Assembly (NCBI RefSeq): GCF_002847305.1
Contig: NZ_CP025408.1
Span: forward strand, 1,316,001 to 1,380,000
Source of the DNA: Paracoccus tegillarcae
GTDB taxonomy: Bacteria > Pseudomonadota > Alphaproteobacteria > Rhodobacterales > Rhodobacteraceae
Reading direction: 5' to 3'
DNA length: 64,000 nucleotides
In this document: positions 1-8,788 of the stretch, one piece after another
Layout: each line of letters starts with the position of its first letter
How positions within the stretch are numbered: position 1 is the stretch's first letter
Program-made: the position numbers and the translations under genes
Notes under the pieces: model-generated
Database searches by the model: none
What the model was told of the DNA's origin: nothing
What the model saw: only the letters and a program-made list of their open reading frames with translations

Positions 1-1
1 C

Positions 2-463
2 GAACCGGCAGGCGTGGCACCGGTCGCGCCGATTTCTTCATGGCGTGCAAATTTCGCCGGAACCTATGATGAAAAATGGCAGAAAACCGTTCACCCTTTT
101 CTGCCGCGCGACTTTGATCCGCGCTTTTATCAGTGCGCGCCGCCGCTCCTACGATCCGCCAACCATCTCTGTGGCGATGAGAAATTCGAAATGGTCAATT
201 TGCACGCAAAATATCCTCGGTTGAGCGTGTCATTGCCAAGTCTCGCATTCGGGGCGGTTGCAAGTTACCGCGATGGGAATCGGTTACGAATGCCGCTGGC
301 GCTCGACGGTGTCCATTTCGAGCTTCTCGGCCCGAAGCCACAAGTGCGGCTGACATGGCGAACAAGCTTCCTATGGTATTCCGGCATTACCGCGATGGAT
401 GTAGGTGCGCTGGACTTCGATAGCCTGCATCATCCGACCCCGGACGCTGCCTATGCAGGATAG
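2..463 (+). CDS. DUF2169-type T6SS accessory protein, C-terminal part
   Basis: The frame is open from the first bases of the window, so this is the 3' end (about 153 codons) of a longer gene. The text WxxNFAGTYDEKW followed by PFLPRDFDPRFYQ and then PPLLR is typical of the DUF2169 family, whose genes sit beside T6SS effectors carrying PAAR-like or DUF4150 domains; a role in effector loading has been proposed for the family. Its stop overlaps the start of the next gene by 11 bases, which implies translational coupling with that effector. A GTG at 14 is in frame but is unlikely to be the true start, because the family extends well upstream. Confidence 0.75.
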   Translation, partial: EPAGVAPVAPISSWRANFAGTYDEKWQKTVHPFLPRDFDPRFYQCAPPLLRSANHLCGDEKFEMVNLHAKYPRLSVSLPSLAFGAVASYRDGNRLRMPLALDGVHFELLGPKPQVRLTWRTSFLWYSGITAMDVGALDFDSLHHPTPDAAYAG

Positions 464-2096
464 CCCGCTGCATCTTACCGTCGACGAGTCCGGCCTGACT
501 GGAACTGATATTGACCAAGCGGCGCGCAGTCTCGGAATATTTGAGCGCTATGGCTTTGATCCGACTGGGCATATCGTCAATCGTCCTCCTCGTTACTATG
601 CCGACATGGATGACTATACCGGCCAGTTGGTCAATGACGCCGAGATCGACGCTGAGATTCAGCGCATCGAAGACGAGAAGCTCGGGAAACAACGCGCCCG
701 CTGGACCACGACACCCCGCGAGATCATTCGGGAAGGGCCGTCCCCTCTCGTCCTGTCGACAACTCCTGATGTGGCCTATACGCCGCGCGGCTCCGCTGTT
801 TGTCCGATTCCCTACGCAACCTGCGCGCGTCCAGCGAGCCCGCAGAACTTTGCCAACACCGTTCGTGCAACGAACCAACGTATCATGGTACTGCGCTCGC
901 GCGAGTTGATTACGCATGGCGCCGAACAAGGCGTCGCGCTCGGCGTCGCTTCAGGGACGATAAATGGGCCGGTCGATCCGCTTCAGCATTCGACGACAGT
1001 CCGGGCGGAAAGATCCTATATCATTCGGGACCAGGACGCAGTCTGGATGAATGATTTAAATAATCTGGGCGTGATTCAGATGGACGGCGACAAGTCCCTG
1101 GTCGCGCCAGCGAACAGCCCGGAAGCCCCTGTCGACGGAGATGATGAAGAAGGTTTCTTCGACGGGTTGTGGGACGGCGCGAAGGATGCCTGGCAGGCAA
1201 CCAAAGATACCGCCAGTTCTGCCGCCCAGGCCATCGCCGATTTTGATCGCGAGCATGGGCGTGTTCTGACAAGAGGCGTCGGCGTCGTTCAGACGGTCGG
1301 CGGAGCGGCGGAGGCCTTTGGCGGGGGTGCGTTGGCCACGGGAGGTGCTGCTGCAACACCCACTGGCCTGGGAACCGCACCGGGGATCGGAGCGATGGCC
1401 TTGGGCGGCGCCTTATGGGTCAATGGCTGGGACAACGCGTGGACGGGGCTGCAGACGGCTTGGACGGGTGAGTTCCAGCATACCATGATGGCCGAGACCG
1501 CTGGCGCTGCGGCAGAGGCGCTCGGCGCGGATCAAGCGACAGCGGAATCCATCCGCGACGGCACGGATCTGGCCAGCGGCGCGCTGAGCATCGGCGGCGG
1601 CATCGCCGCCGGCGTGCGCGCGGGAACACGCGAAACTGTCGAAACGGGTCTGCGGGAATCCGCCGAGACGGCTTCGCGCGAGATTGACGAAGTCGCAGAA
1701 GCTACGGCAGAGCAGACGGGGCGGGTGACGCGGACGGTCTCAAAGCGCTTGCAATATCTCGGGAATACGCCCGACAAATATCGCAAGACAGGCAAAGCAG
1801 TCCGTGAGCGGATGCGGTCGGAAGGAACGCTTAAATATGACGCTGACCTTGGGGAAGACGTGTTCTTGGCGGAAAATGGGCGGTGGTATCCGGTCAACCG
1901 CCCGAATGTTCATATGGGTCATCATCCTGTTGATGCCGTTGACTGGTGGAACAGCACAGGCAGATACTACGGTGCGAAATCTCCTGAAGTGCGCTCCTGG
2001 ATGCTCAACTCGGATAACTATCGGTTCGAATACGGCCCTCTCAACTCGGGGAGAGGGGGAGCCACCACTTCGCGTTATCTTGATCCAATCCAATGA
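453..2096 (+). CDS. T6SS polymorphic effector: PAAR-like (DUF4150) domain plus GH-E nuclease
   Basis: A 547-residue protein. Residues about 85-215 look like a DUF4150/Tox-PAAR-like domain (TPDVAYTPRG, then NVR-like text and SGTINGPVDP), which caps the VgrG spike. A glycine/alanine-rich middle (about 285-380) with low-complexity hydrophobic stretches resembles effector linker or membrane-insertion segments. The last 70 residues (MGHHPVDAVDWWN ... NYRFEYGPLNSGRGG) match the GH-E family of the HNH/Endonuclease VII superfamily, so the toxic activity is probably DNA cleavage. The start at 453 is chosen because it overlaps the upstream DUF2169 gene and begins the conserved part; an in-frame start at 405 would add 16 unconvincing residues. 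The protein is likely neutralised by the immunity candidates immediately downstream. Confidence 0.8.
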   Translation: MQDSPLHLTVDESGLTGTDIDQAARSLGIFERYGFDPTGHIVNRPPRYYADMDDYTGQLVNDAEIDAEIQRIEDEKLGKQRARWTTTPREIIREGPSPLVLSTTPDVAYTPRGSAVCPIPYATCARPASPQNFANTVRATNQRIMVLRSRELITHGAEQGVALGVASGTINGPVDPLQHSTTVRAERSYIIRDQDAVWMNDLNNLGVIQMDGDKSLVAPANSPEAPVDGDDEEGFFDGLWDGAKDAWQATKDTASSAAQAIADFDREHGRVLTRGVGVVQTVGGAAEAFGGGALATGGAAATPTGLGTAPGIGAMALGGALWVNGWDNAWTGLQTAWTGEFQHTMMAETAGAAAEALGADQATAESIRDGTDLASGALSIGGGIAAGVRAGTRETVETGLRESAETASREIDEVAEATAEQTGRVTRTVSKRLQYLGNTPDKYRKTGKAVRERMRSEGTLKYDADLGEDVFLAENGRWYPVNRPNVHMGHHPVDAVDWWNSTGRYYGAKSPEVRSWMLNSDNYRFEYGPLNSGRGGATTSRYLDPIQ

Positions 2097-2109
2097 AACA
2101 GGAAATGCT

Positions 2110-2550
2110 ATGATTGCTAATCGTAAGCCAGAGATGCCGGCTTCACTGGTTTCTGAAGTTGAAGCGTTGATGAAGAAATCAGGGGAAGCGCGGCGTGCGG
2201 GTCGGGGAAGAGCGTCGCTTGAATTTTCGGAAGAGGCTTGGTCACTTATTCCTGACCCCAAGACCGAATGGAATTTCTACCCTCAGACTATTTCTCGCGG
2301 TGTGGTCGAAACTGTAAAAGAACGCGAAGCTTGTGATGTGCTCGACCTTTGGCTCGATCGCATGTATCAGACCCATTTTGATCCGGAGCATATTGACCCA
2401 TATACGAACATGGTCGCGGGGCACGCGTTGTTCCGATGTGGTCGTCGCGAAGATGCGGTTGCAGCTTTTAAGCGTGTATTGAAGTATGGCGGGCCGGGTC
2501 ATTTCTCAGGAGAGTACCGGCCCTATTTGGATCTGGCGGAAAAAGGATAA
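2110..2550 (+). CDS. Probable TPR-like immunity protein (first copy)
   Basis: A 146-residue, largely helical protein starting 13 bases after the GH-E effector stop, with an AGGAAA ribosome-binding sequence just upstream of ATG 2110. The text NMVAGHALFRCGRREDAVAAFKRVLKYGG reads as a tetratricopeptide-like helix pair near the C terminus. Position directly after the nuclease effector, small size and visibly lower GC are the usual marks of a cognate immunity gene. No enzymatic motif is seen. The next gene has similar organisation (a WNFYPQ/WSQAVW-like aromatic segment and an AF(K/D) helix), suggesting a diverged tandem pair. The immunity role is inferred from context. Confidence 0.6.
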   Translation: MIANRKPEMPASLVSEVEALMKKSGEARRAGRGRASLEFSEEAWSLIPDPKTEWNFYPQTISRGVVETVKEREACDVLDLWLDRMYQTHFDPEHIDPYTNMVAGHALFRCGRREDAVAAFKRVLKYGGPGHFSGEYRPYLDLAEKG

Positions 2551-2555
2551 TACCT

Positions 2556-2993
2556 TTGGAACTCGATGAAACCGTCGCGGAACGCATCGATCTTCTCGCC
2601 GAGGAAGGCAACTCATTACTGGATGGTCAGAGCGACTGGCGTGGCGCCATTGAGGTTTGGGAAAAGGCTCTCGGGATGCTTCCCGCACCCAGCACCCAAT
2701 GGTCTCAGGCTGTATGGCTATATGCGTCAATTGGTTCTGCTTGGCTCGAAGGCGATGATCGCGAAAACGCGTTTCAAGCTTTCGACAATGCATATCGCTC
2801 CGAGGACGGTCATCTGAATCCGTTCGTGCTGCTCAACCTTGGCTCGCTTTTGCAGGGGAGGGACGATGAAGCTGCAGTTCAACTTCTGCTTCGAGCTTAT
2901 ATGCTTGAGGGAAGCGGGATATTCGCCGACGGAAACGAGTCCGACCTGAAATTTTTATCTGAGCATGTTGATCTGACACGGCCGATGGCATGA
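2556..2993 (+). CDS. Probable TPR-like immunity protein (second copy)
   Basis: A 145-residue protein that begins with TTG at 2556, five bases after the preceding stop and behind an AAAAGGA sequence. A helical repeat is readable: SDWRGAIEVWEKALGMLP, then GSAWLEGDDRENAFQAFDNAYRS, then NLGSLLQGRDDEAAVQLLLRAY, each with the alanine/aromatic spacing of TPR motifs. It ends the effector operon. Tandem immunity genes behind one toxin are common in polymorphic toxin loci, where the extra gene may protect against related toxins from competitors. Function is inferred from position only. Confidence 0.55.
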   Translation: MELDETVAERIDLLAEEGNSLLDGQSDWRGAIEVWEKALGMLPAPSTQWSQAVWLYASIGSAWLEGDDRENAFQAFDNAYRSEDGHLNPFVLLNLGSLLQGRDDEAAVQLLLRAYMLEGSGIFADGNESDLKFLSEHVDLTRPMA

Positions 2994-3177
2994 TGATCAT
3001 GAATGCGATTGAGCTTTCCGAAGTAGGGCGCACATCATCGCCATGTGCCCATTTCCGGGCGCGACAGGTGGCGGCATCAATGCCATAATCGGTCGTCTGT
3101 CGCGACTTCCTGCCGCTTTTCGACATCGTGAATCGCGGTCCTAAGTTTTGCGCTGATGATTGACTGCATCATCGGTT

Positions 3178-3198
3178 ACCTCAACGCCACCTCAACCC
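3178..3198 (+). repeat. Arm-type tandem repeat, left arm of site A
   Basis: ACCTCAACGCCACCTCAACC holds two copies of (A)CCTCAAC spaced 11 bases apart, the arrangement expected for arm-type binding sites of a tyrosine integrase. The following roughly 110 bases can be aligned to the right arm of site B read on the other strand (shared blocks around GTTTTCG, TGTGCTGTC, GGAAATC and CAAGAAATCAAA), so the two arms are homologous. Confidence 0.55.
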
Positions 3199-3336
3199 TT
3201 GGATGCCGTTTTCGCGCAGGCTGTGCTGTCCAAACCCGTTTGATGCCGCCGAAAGCCGGAGTGGAAATCTCAAGAAATCAAAGACTTGTCTTGTAGGTCT
3301 TTGAAATCTCTCTGTTTCCAATTTTCGCCTACGATC

Positions 3337-3383
3337 GGCTCATAACCTGAAGGTCGTAGGTTCAAATCCTACCCCCGCAACCA
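3337..3383 (+). repeat. tRNA-fMet 3' fragment (att core, site A)
   Basis: The last 47 bases of an initiator tRNA gene (anticodon loop CTCATAA, T-stem and loop, acceptor 3' strand and CCA) with no 5' half. It differs from the intact tRNA at 62354-62430 by a compensating pair in the T stem (GTAGG/CCTAC instead of GCAGG/CCTGC). With four bases before and three after, the stretch 3333-3386 is identical to the reverse complement of 12316-12369. Such fragments are the usual footprint of integration at a tRNA 3' end. Confidence 0.75.
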
Positions 3384-3450
3384 AAAAAAACAAAAGATAT
3401 CAAACGCTTGAATGTCGACAAAAACTGTCAGGATTTTGCTTGCGCGGTTT

Positions 3451-3472
3451 ACATCAACGCCACATCAACACC
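3451..3472 (+). repeat. Arm-type tandem repeat, right arm of site A
   Basis: ACATCAACGCCACATCAACA contains two ACATCAAC copies spaced 11 bases apart. Similarity to site B (reverse strand) continues for about 40 more bases through ACACCAAAAACTGCA and CGACGCGCAT. The same arm occurs beside the intact tRNA-fMet at 62269-62287. Confidence 0.6.
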
Positions 3473-3809
3473 GGACACCAAAAACTGCAACGACGCGCAT
3501 AAGCACGCAGCCACAGGCGTTGGCCGACGGCTCCGGTTCGATGGAGGCTGACCTGCACCAGTTCAACGTGATCGGTCCGCCGCATCACGCCTCGAAGCAC
3601 CGTCGTACATCCGATCGAACCACGATAACACGCCCCTCAGCGATTCGCCCCGCCAACATGCATATGCTGGCAAAAACGGGCGTCGGCGGGCAAGGGCGGC
3701 AGCAACCACCGATGCGCAGGCAACGGTCGGCGTCTCTTCTGTTCATCGTCACACGGCTCGGCTATAAACGCAGCCGATTGTAGTTTTGCGATTTCGATTC
3801 GGGGGTTTT

Positions 3810-6131
3810 ATGAACGCTCCTTTCAAGCAGGCCGAGCGGCTGGGTCGGTTGACCACGGAGCTTGGGCCGGACGTTCTGGTGCTGCTGCGTTTCGATGGCA
3901 GCGATCATCTCAACGACCTGTTCGAATATCGCGTTGAAGCCCTCGCCATCCGCGACGATCTGGATTTCGACGCGTTGGTTGGCACGCATGCGACCGTCGA
4001 GATAGAGGCCCATGAGGTGATGCGGCCCTTTGACGGCATCGTCACATCGGCCCGTTGGGCCGGCGTCGGCGAGAACGGTCATCGCTATGATCTTACGCTG
4101 CGCCCGTGGTTCTGGCTGGCCGGGCGGCGGCGCAATCAGCGGATCTTCCACAACAAGACCGTCATCCAGATCCTGCAGGAGCTGCTTTCGGATTATGCCG
4201 GACTTGGCGATCCGGCCTTGGAAATCAGCCTGTCCAAGGACTATCCGATCCTCGAATATACCGTGCAGTACCGCGAATCCGACCTGGATTTCGCCCGCCG
4301 CCAGATGGAGCGGCACGGGATCAGCTTCCATTTCAAACACGCGATGGGCAGCCACACGCTGGTGCTGACCGACGACGTGCTGGCCCATGAGGAGATCGGC
4401 GCTCGCCCGTTCAAGCGCTATGATGGCCATCACCAGTACGAGCAGGAGCATTTCTGGGACTGGGCTCCGGAACGCAACATCACCACCGGCGCAGTGCGGT
4501 TGGCGGATTACAACTTCAAGAAACCGACGCAGGCGATGGAGGTGGATCGTCTGGGCGACGCGCAGCATGCTCAGGGCCAGATCGAGAGCTTCGACTATCC
4601 CGGCGACTATCTCGCGCAGGGCGTGGGCAAGCTGGTGGCGGGGCTCAGAACCGAGCAGGAACGCGGCGCGGATCGTCGTAACCGGGCGGCGGGCGATTGC
4701 GTATCGCTTGGCGCGGGCATGCGGATGACGCTCTCGGGCGACAAGGTGCCCGGCACGGGCGAGACCTATCTGTGTCTGAGCGCCTCGCATCACTTCGTCA
4801 GCGAGGCTTACGGCACGGGCGGCCAGGGCAGCGACGGCTACAGCTTCACCGGCAGCTATGTGCTGATGCCCGACACAGCCCCGATGGCCCCGCCCAAGCG
4901 CACGCCGCTGGCCGTGGTGCAGGGCCCGCAAACCGCCGAGGTTGTGGGCGAAGGCGAGATCGACTGCGACGAATATGGCCGCATTCTGGTTCGCTTCCAC
5001 TGGGACTTGGCGAACGCCTATTCGATGCGCTGCCGGGTCAGCCAGAACTGGGCCGGCGCCGGCTGGGGCGGTATGGTTATCCCGAGGATCGGCATGGAGG
5101 TCGTCGTCGAGTTCCTCGAAGGCGATCCGGACAAGCCCTTGGTCACCGGCAATGTGTTCAATGGTAAGAACGACGCGCCGTACCAGCTTCCGGCCAACAA
5201 GACCCGCGCGGTCTGGCGTTCGAACACCCATCAGGGCCAAGGCTTCAACGAGATCAGCTTCGAAGACCAGTCCGGCATCGAGGACATGTTCTTTCACGCC
5301 CAGAAGGACCTGACCACCAAGGTTCTGAACAATTCCAGCGCCAATATCGGGGCCAACAGGGTCGACAATATCGCGAATAATGCGAGCCTCGTGATCGGCG
5401 ATAACGCCGTCGAGCGCGTTGGCCGGAACAAGAATGTGACTATTGGCGGCGGCGGCGCGGGGCTGCTTGGGATGCTGATGCCTCTCTTGCAAGCTGGCGG
5501 CAAGCTGTTCCGCAAATCCGGTCAGAAAGCCGGACTTGGGCCTGTGACCGGCATGGGTGGGTATGTCGCGGGCGGCAAGGAATTGCCGGTCGAGGTGATG
5601 ACGCTTCTCGGCAATGCCGGGTTTTCGCAAAGCGGGGATCACCGCAGCGGGCAGGGCGTTTCACAAAGTGGCAAGGCGGCTTCGCTGGCTGGCCAGATCG
5701 GTTCGCTGCTGGGTGGATCGGGCGTGCTGAATTCCGTGGTCGAGCGGTTCCGGACGGATACGATCGGGCTGGCCCGGACCGAGCAGATCGGTCTGGCCAA
5801 GAATACGGTCGTCGGCAATATCATGACCACCTCGGTCGGCAAGACGATGAAGGTGAAGGTCGGCGAGGATTACGATCTCGAAACCAAGAAATCGATCTTC
5901 AGCCGGACCGTGAAGCACACGCTGCATGCCAAGGAAAAGTTCATCATCGGTGGGCCTGGCGGCACGATCATCATCGACAGTTCCGGCGTGACCATCAAGG
6001 CGCGGCATCTGAAGATCAAATCCCCCAATGTCGATTTTTCATCCGGCAATCCCGATCAGGTCGATGCGCTGAACTCCGACAAGGCCTTCGTCCAGGAGTG
6101 CAAGGCCGGGAAGGGCGAGGGCCAGACATGA
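3810..6131 (+). CDS. vgrG: T6SS spike protein VgrG (TssI)
   Basis: A 773-residue VgrG. Residues roughly 1-330 carry the gp27-like base (VEALAIRDDLDFDALVGTHA, then RESDLDFARRQMERHGI, the family signature). The gp5-like OB fold follows around 380-460 (GEIDCDEYGRILVRFHWD, SQNWAGAGWGG, VVVEFLEGDPDKPLVTG). The C-terminal third is a beta-helix-like repeat with an insertion of glycine-rich text. ATG 3810 is preferred over an in-frame TTG at 3786 because the family begins close to FKQAERLGRL. The stop overlaps the adaptor gene in an ATGA. VgrG forms the puncturing tip on the Hcp tube and carries the effector encoded downstream. No T6SS sheath or baseplate genes lie in this window, so this is an orphan VgrG-effector module. 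Confidence 0.92.
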   Translation: MNAPFKQAERLGRLTTELGPDVLVLLRFDGSDHLNDLFEYRVEALAIRDDLDFDALVGTHATVEIEAHEVMRPFDGIVTSARWAGVGENGHRYDLTLRPWFWLAGRRRNQRIFHNKTVIQILQELLSDYAGLGDPALEISLSKDYPILEYTVQYRESDLDFARRQMERHGISFHFKHAMGSHTLVLTDDVLAHEEIGARPFKRYDGHHQYEQEHFWDWAPERNITTGAVRLADYNFKKPTQAMEVDRLGDAQHAQGQIESFDYPGDYLAQGVGKLVAGLRTEQERGADRRNRAAGDCVSLGAGMRMTLSGDKVPGTGETYLCLSASHHFVSEAYGTGGQGSDGYSFTGSYVLMPDTAPMAPPKRTPLAVVQGPQTAEVVGEGEIDCDEYGRILVRFHWDLANAYSMRCRVSQNWAGAGWGGMVIPRIGMEVVVEFLEGDPDKPLVTGNVFNGKNDAPYQLPANKTRAVWRSNTHQGQGFNEISFEDQSGIEDMFFHAQKDLTTKVLNNSSANIGANRVDNIANNASLVIGDNAVERVGRNKNVTIGGGGAGLLGMLMPLLQAGGKLFRKSGQKAGLGPVTGMGGYVAGGKELPVEVMTLLGNAGFSQSGDHRSGQGVSQSGKAASLAGQIGSLLGGSGVLNSVVERFRTDTIGLARTEQIGLAKNTVVGNIMTTSVGKTMKVKVGEDYDLETKKSIFSRTVKHTLHAKEKFIIGGPGGTIIIDSSGVTIKARHLKIKSPNVDFSSGNPDQVDALNSDKAFVQECKAGKGEGQT

Positions 6132-6817
6132 CGCTCAATCTTCCCGAGGCGCTGACCGGCTCGCCGGATCAGGAGGCGCTGGCGCTTGGCCTCGAAGAGA
6201 TCGTCTTTGCTCCGCTGGACGAGGACGAACAGCAGCGGCAGGCATCAGATACGACGTCACTGCCGCTGCGCGCCTTTGCCTTGCTGGACGCGTCGCAAAG
6301 CCCGGATATTCCGATCTGCCTCGAAGGGTTCTCGGGCCCCGCCCGATGCCTGTTCGACGGTGCGGCCTATGAGGACATGGCCGAGGTCGCGCCCTGGCTG
6401 ATCGAGTTGACGCGCCATTCCGATGCCTGGGACTGGTTCGTCGAGGAGGGTTATGGCCGGAACTGGGGCATCCTGATCCACTCCCGCCTCGAACTGCCGC
6501 GCCTGAAGACCCACCTCAAGAAGTTCCTGAAGATCGAGGACGAAGACGGCGAGCGCTATTTCTTCAAATATTACCGCCCGGAGCATTTCAACAGATATGC
6601 GCCGGGCTTTGATGGTGTCCAGCGCGCATCATTCTGGCGCGGGATCGAGGCGGTCCATGCCGAAAGCAAAGGTAACGCGACGGTGCTAATGCGTCATCGG
6701 CTGAATAAAGGGGGCCGGCATGAGAGCAGGCCGCTTGATGTGGCGGAAGCCGGAAGGCCGCTGCTGATCAGAACGGCGGACCTCGGCGATAACCCTACCA
6801 GCCCGGCACGAGGATAG
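6128..6817 (+). CDS. DUF4123-type T6SS effector chaperone/adaptor
   Basis: A 229-residue protein whose ATG overlaps the VgrG stop (ATGA). The text FALLDASQSPDIPICLEGF, then APWLIELTRHSDAWDWFVEEGYGRNWGILIHS, then LPRLKTHLKKFLKIEDEDGERYFFKYYRPEHF is the DUF4123 pattern (Tap/TEC family). Members bind effectors and load them onto VgrG and are not themselves secreted. Its place between vgrG and the WHH effector fits that job. The last 60 residues depart from the core and may contact the specific cargo. Confidence 0.85.
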   Translation: MTLNLPEALTGSPDQEALALGLEEIVFAPLDEDEQQRQASDTTSLPLRAFALLDASQSPDIPICLEGFSGPARCLFDGAAYEDMAEVAPWLIELTRHSDAWDWFVEEGYGRNWGILIHSRLELPRLKTHLKKFLKIEDEDGERYFFKYYRPEHFNRYAPGFDGVQRASFWRGIEAVHAESKGNATVLMRHRLNKGGRHESRPLDVAEAGRPLLIRTADLGDNPTSPARG

Positions 6818-6818
6818 C

Positions 6819-7232
6819 ATGGTCATCAAGTTTACGAAAAAGCAGAAAGTCGATGGCTACCTCAAGGAAGACGACAGCTTTGCTGATTGGTATGTGGACG
6901 AATTCATGGAGGTAAATTTCAAGGATCTGAAATTCGGGATCGAAGACGCCGTCCTCAAGAAATGGGTTCTGAATGGACGTGGCTATGCCCGGCATTTCCG
7001 TATTGATGACCCAAGTGATCAGGCCATGTTCGTCACCATGATGTGGGAGGTCGGGCCCGACTTTTTCAAATTCGACGGCTTTCGCCAGATCGCGACCGAC
7101 CCTGACATGCCGCCAGAGGAAAAGATCAGGCGCTTCTTCGATATGGATGCAGATCGCGCAGCCGATGCCATCGTCAACAGCGATATGACCTGCTGGATCT
7201 ACTGTGACCTTCCTGAGATGGAGGTCCGATAA
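6819..7232 (+). CDS. Uncharacterised T6SS-operon protein
   Basis: A 137-residue acidic protein beginning one base after the adaptor stop and overlapping the next ATG by its last base (TAATG). No family was recognised. It is aromatic- and aspartate-rich (DDSFADWYVDEFMEVNF, MMWEVGPDFFKFDGF) and has no signal peptide or membrane segment. Tight coupling on both sides suggests that it is made in equal amounts with the adaptor and effector, so a co-chaperone role is plausible but unproven. Confidence 0.6.
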   Translation: MVIKFTKKQKVDGYLKEDDSFADWYVDEFMEVNFKDLKFGIEDAVLKKWVLNGRGYARHFRIDDPSDQAMFVTMMWEVGPDFFKFDGFRQIATDPDMPPEEKIRRFFDMDADRAADAIVNSDMTCWIYCDLPEMEVR

Positions 7233-8272
7233 TGGGCAGCATCGAACACGCGAGAGTCGATGAATGGGGCCAGCAGAGCGTCAGCAATGCGCAGAAGGAA
7301 CTCGACCAGTTGAACGCACAGATTGCCGAGGTTGGCGTCGATGCCGCGTTGACGGCTTGTAGCTCTGTACCTGGCTACGGCATCGCCTGTGACTTCGCGA
7401 GTCTTGGGAAATCAGTTTCCAAAGGGGATTGGCTTGGTGCTGCCCTGGATCTTGTGGGTTTTGTGCCGGTGCTCGGGGACATTGCCAAGGGCTCAGTGCG
7501 CGGCACGAAGATCCTGAAGACGATGGACGACCTGACCGGCGCACTCAGCGTCGCGCAAGCGGTCGTCAACAAATCGCGGCGTGTCCTGTCTCAGGGAACC
7601 GATGCGATCCGTGCGGCAGCGCGAACTTCGGGTGATTTCCTTGGGATCCGGAAGGCAGCCGCGCGCGACTATTGGAGCAAGCAGGTCCGCAACAGCGACG
7701 CATACAAACGTTATCGCAAGCAAATCGACGAATGCCCCGATGCTGCGTGTAGAGCTAAGGCACGTGAGGCGTATCAGCAAGAACGCTACAAGCATATGAA
7801 TTTGCCCAAATCGGGTCCACCGCCAGCAGGCCGTGGCGAATGGGTGGGCGACGGGGCCTATCCTGGGCATGGGATTTTCAAACCTCATCCTGACACCGAT
7901 TTGGCACGCTCATTGGATGCCTACAATGCAAAATATGGAACAAATTTCGAGGGTGTTAAGTACTCCGGTGGCCACCCCGATTTTTCTCCGTTTGTGATGC
8001 GTGATTCTCGGGGCCGGCCGATGGAAGTCGAGATACCAGACATGAAAGGGGATCGGCTGGGTGGCAGCGGAGATTTTGGGCAGGCTAGATCTCGCCTTTC
8101 GGAGAAGTACGGTAGTTGGTCAAAACGCCAAGAGAGCGGCTATACTTGGCACCATATGGAAGATGGCACAACCATGCAGCTTGTCGATAGCACCATTCAT
8201 AATGCTGCCGCGGGCGGGGCGACGCATCGAGGCGGCGGGAGCATGATGTCAACGAATGCGGCGGAGTTTTAG
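7232..8272 (+). CDS. T6SS effector with C-terminal WHH (HNH/Endo VII) nuclease
   Basis: A 346-residue effector. Residues about 40-130 contain a hydrophobic pre-toxin segment (DWLGAALDLVGFVPVLGDIAKG) also seen in other polymorphic toxins. The last 100 residues carry the nuclease: HPDFSPF, then SGYTWHHMEDG with W306-H307-H308, then MQLVDSTIHNAAAGGATHRGG. This is the signature of the WHH branch of the HNH/Endonuclease VII superfamily, a metal-dependent DNase fold. It has no PAAR or VgrG domain of its own, so it probably rides as cargo through the adaptor and the downstream PAAR protein. The SUKH-like gene follows nine bases later. Confidence 0.85.
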   Translation: MGSIEHARVDEWGQQSVSNAQKELDQLNAQIAEVGVDAALTACSSVPGYGIACDFASLGKSVSKGDWLGAALDLVGFVPVLGDIAKGSVRGTKILKTMDDLTGALSVAQAVVNKSRRVLSQGTDAIRAAARTSGDFLGIRKAAARDYWSKQVRNSDAYKRYRKQIDECPDAACRAKAREAYQQERYKHMNLPKSGPPPAGRGEWVGDGAYPGHGIFKPHPDTDLARSLDAYNAKYGTNFEGVKYSGGHPDFSPFVMRDSRGRPMEVEIPDMKGDRLGGSGDFGQARSRLSEKYGSWSKRQESGYTWHHMEDGTTMQLVDSTIHNAAAGGATHRGGGSMMSTNAAEF

Positions 8273-8281
8273 GAGATTAAT

Positions 8282-8788
8282 GTGAACTTAGCAGAGGTAA
8301 TGCAAAAAGTCGCCGAAAGTGGGGAGCTAGACGTAGATCCCAATTTTGCTGATCGATGGACAATCGATGATGTGGCTACTTTTGAGAGCGAAGCGGGCTT
8401 GAAAATCGGTCGCGAAGGCAGGGAGTTTCTGACTGATTTTGGTTGTGTAGCAATCGAAGAAAACTGCCACTTTCTAGCCAAGATTCCTGGCGAACCGCAG
8501 CAAGTTCACGAAGTTCAGGTGCTTGGAGGTAGTCCTGATCAGTTGATTGCGAATGAAAGGATTTTCCGTGGGCGAGGGTCGCATGCCCTGAAATATCGCA
8601 TGTTCTTCTTTGGATCTGCCGATGGTGGGTATCGCTATATATTGCTCGGTGAAGAAAATGATGATGCAGTATATATCTGGTCAGGACTGTCTGGCCCTAA
8701 TGAACCCGATGAGTTGCATCAGCCTGTGAAAATTTCGGAAAACCTGGCGGATTTTCTCAATAATTTGCAGCCCTATGAGAACTTATGA
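8282..8788 (+). CDS. SUKH-like immunity protein
   Basis: A 168-residue protein with a GTG start at 8282 behind AGGAG (8271-8275). The pattern EAGLKIGREGREFLTDFGCVAI and, towards the end, ILLGEENDDAVYIW fits the SMI1/KNR4 (SUKH) immunity superfamily, whose members bind and block nuclease toxins. Lower GC than neighbouring genes and placement right after the WHH nuclease support the pairing. The stop overlaps the start of the D123-like gene (ATGA). The SUKH subfamily was not determined. Confidence 0.7.
   Translation: MNLAEVMQKVAESGELDVDPNFADRWTIDDVATFESEAGLKIGREGREFLTDFGCVAIEENCHFLAKIPGEPQQVHEVQVLGGSPDQLIANERIFRGRGSHALKYRMFFFGSADGGYRYILLGEENDDAVYIWSGLSGPNEPDELHQPVKISENLADFLNNLQPYENL

Larger units (their letters stand above)
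2994..3809. other. Non-coding interval holding attachment-type site A
   Basis: About 815 bases without a convincing gene. It holds two tandem-repeat arms (3178-3198 and 3451-3472) flanking a 47-nt tRNA-fMet 3' fragment (3337-3383), listed separately. A 123-codon open frame at 3412-3783 overlaps the right arm, has no ribosome-binding sequence and low-complexity composition, and is not called. The vgrG promoter should lie in the last few hundred bases, but no clear -35/-10 pair was found. Confidence 0.7.

Noticed and set aside
3337-3383. tRNA gene
   Set aside because: Only the 3' half is present; without acceptor 5' strand and D arm it cannot be a functional tRNA. Same for 12319-12365.
3412-3783. 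123-codon open frame in the interval before vgrG
   Set aside because: Overlaps the right arm repeat of site A, no ribosome-binding sequence, disordered composition.
3762-5642. 626-codon open frame antisense to vgrG
   Set aside because: Shadow of a high-GC gene: no ribosome-binding sequence and no recognisable motif, while the plus strand encodes an unmistakable VgrG.
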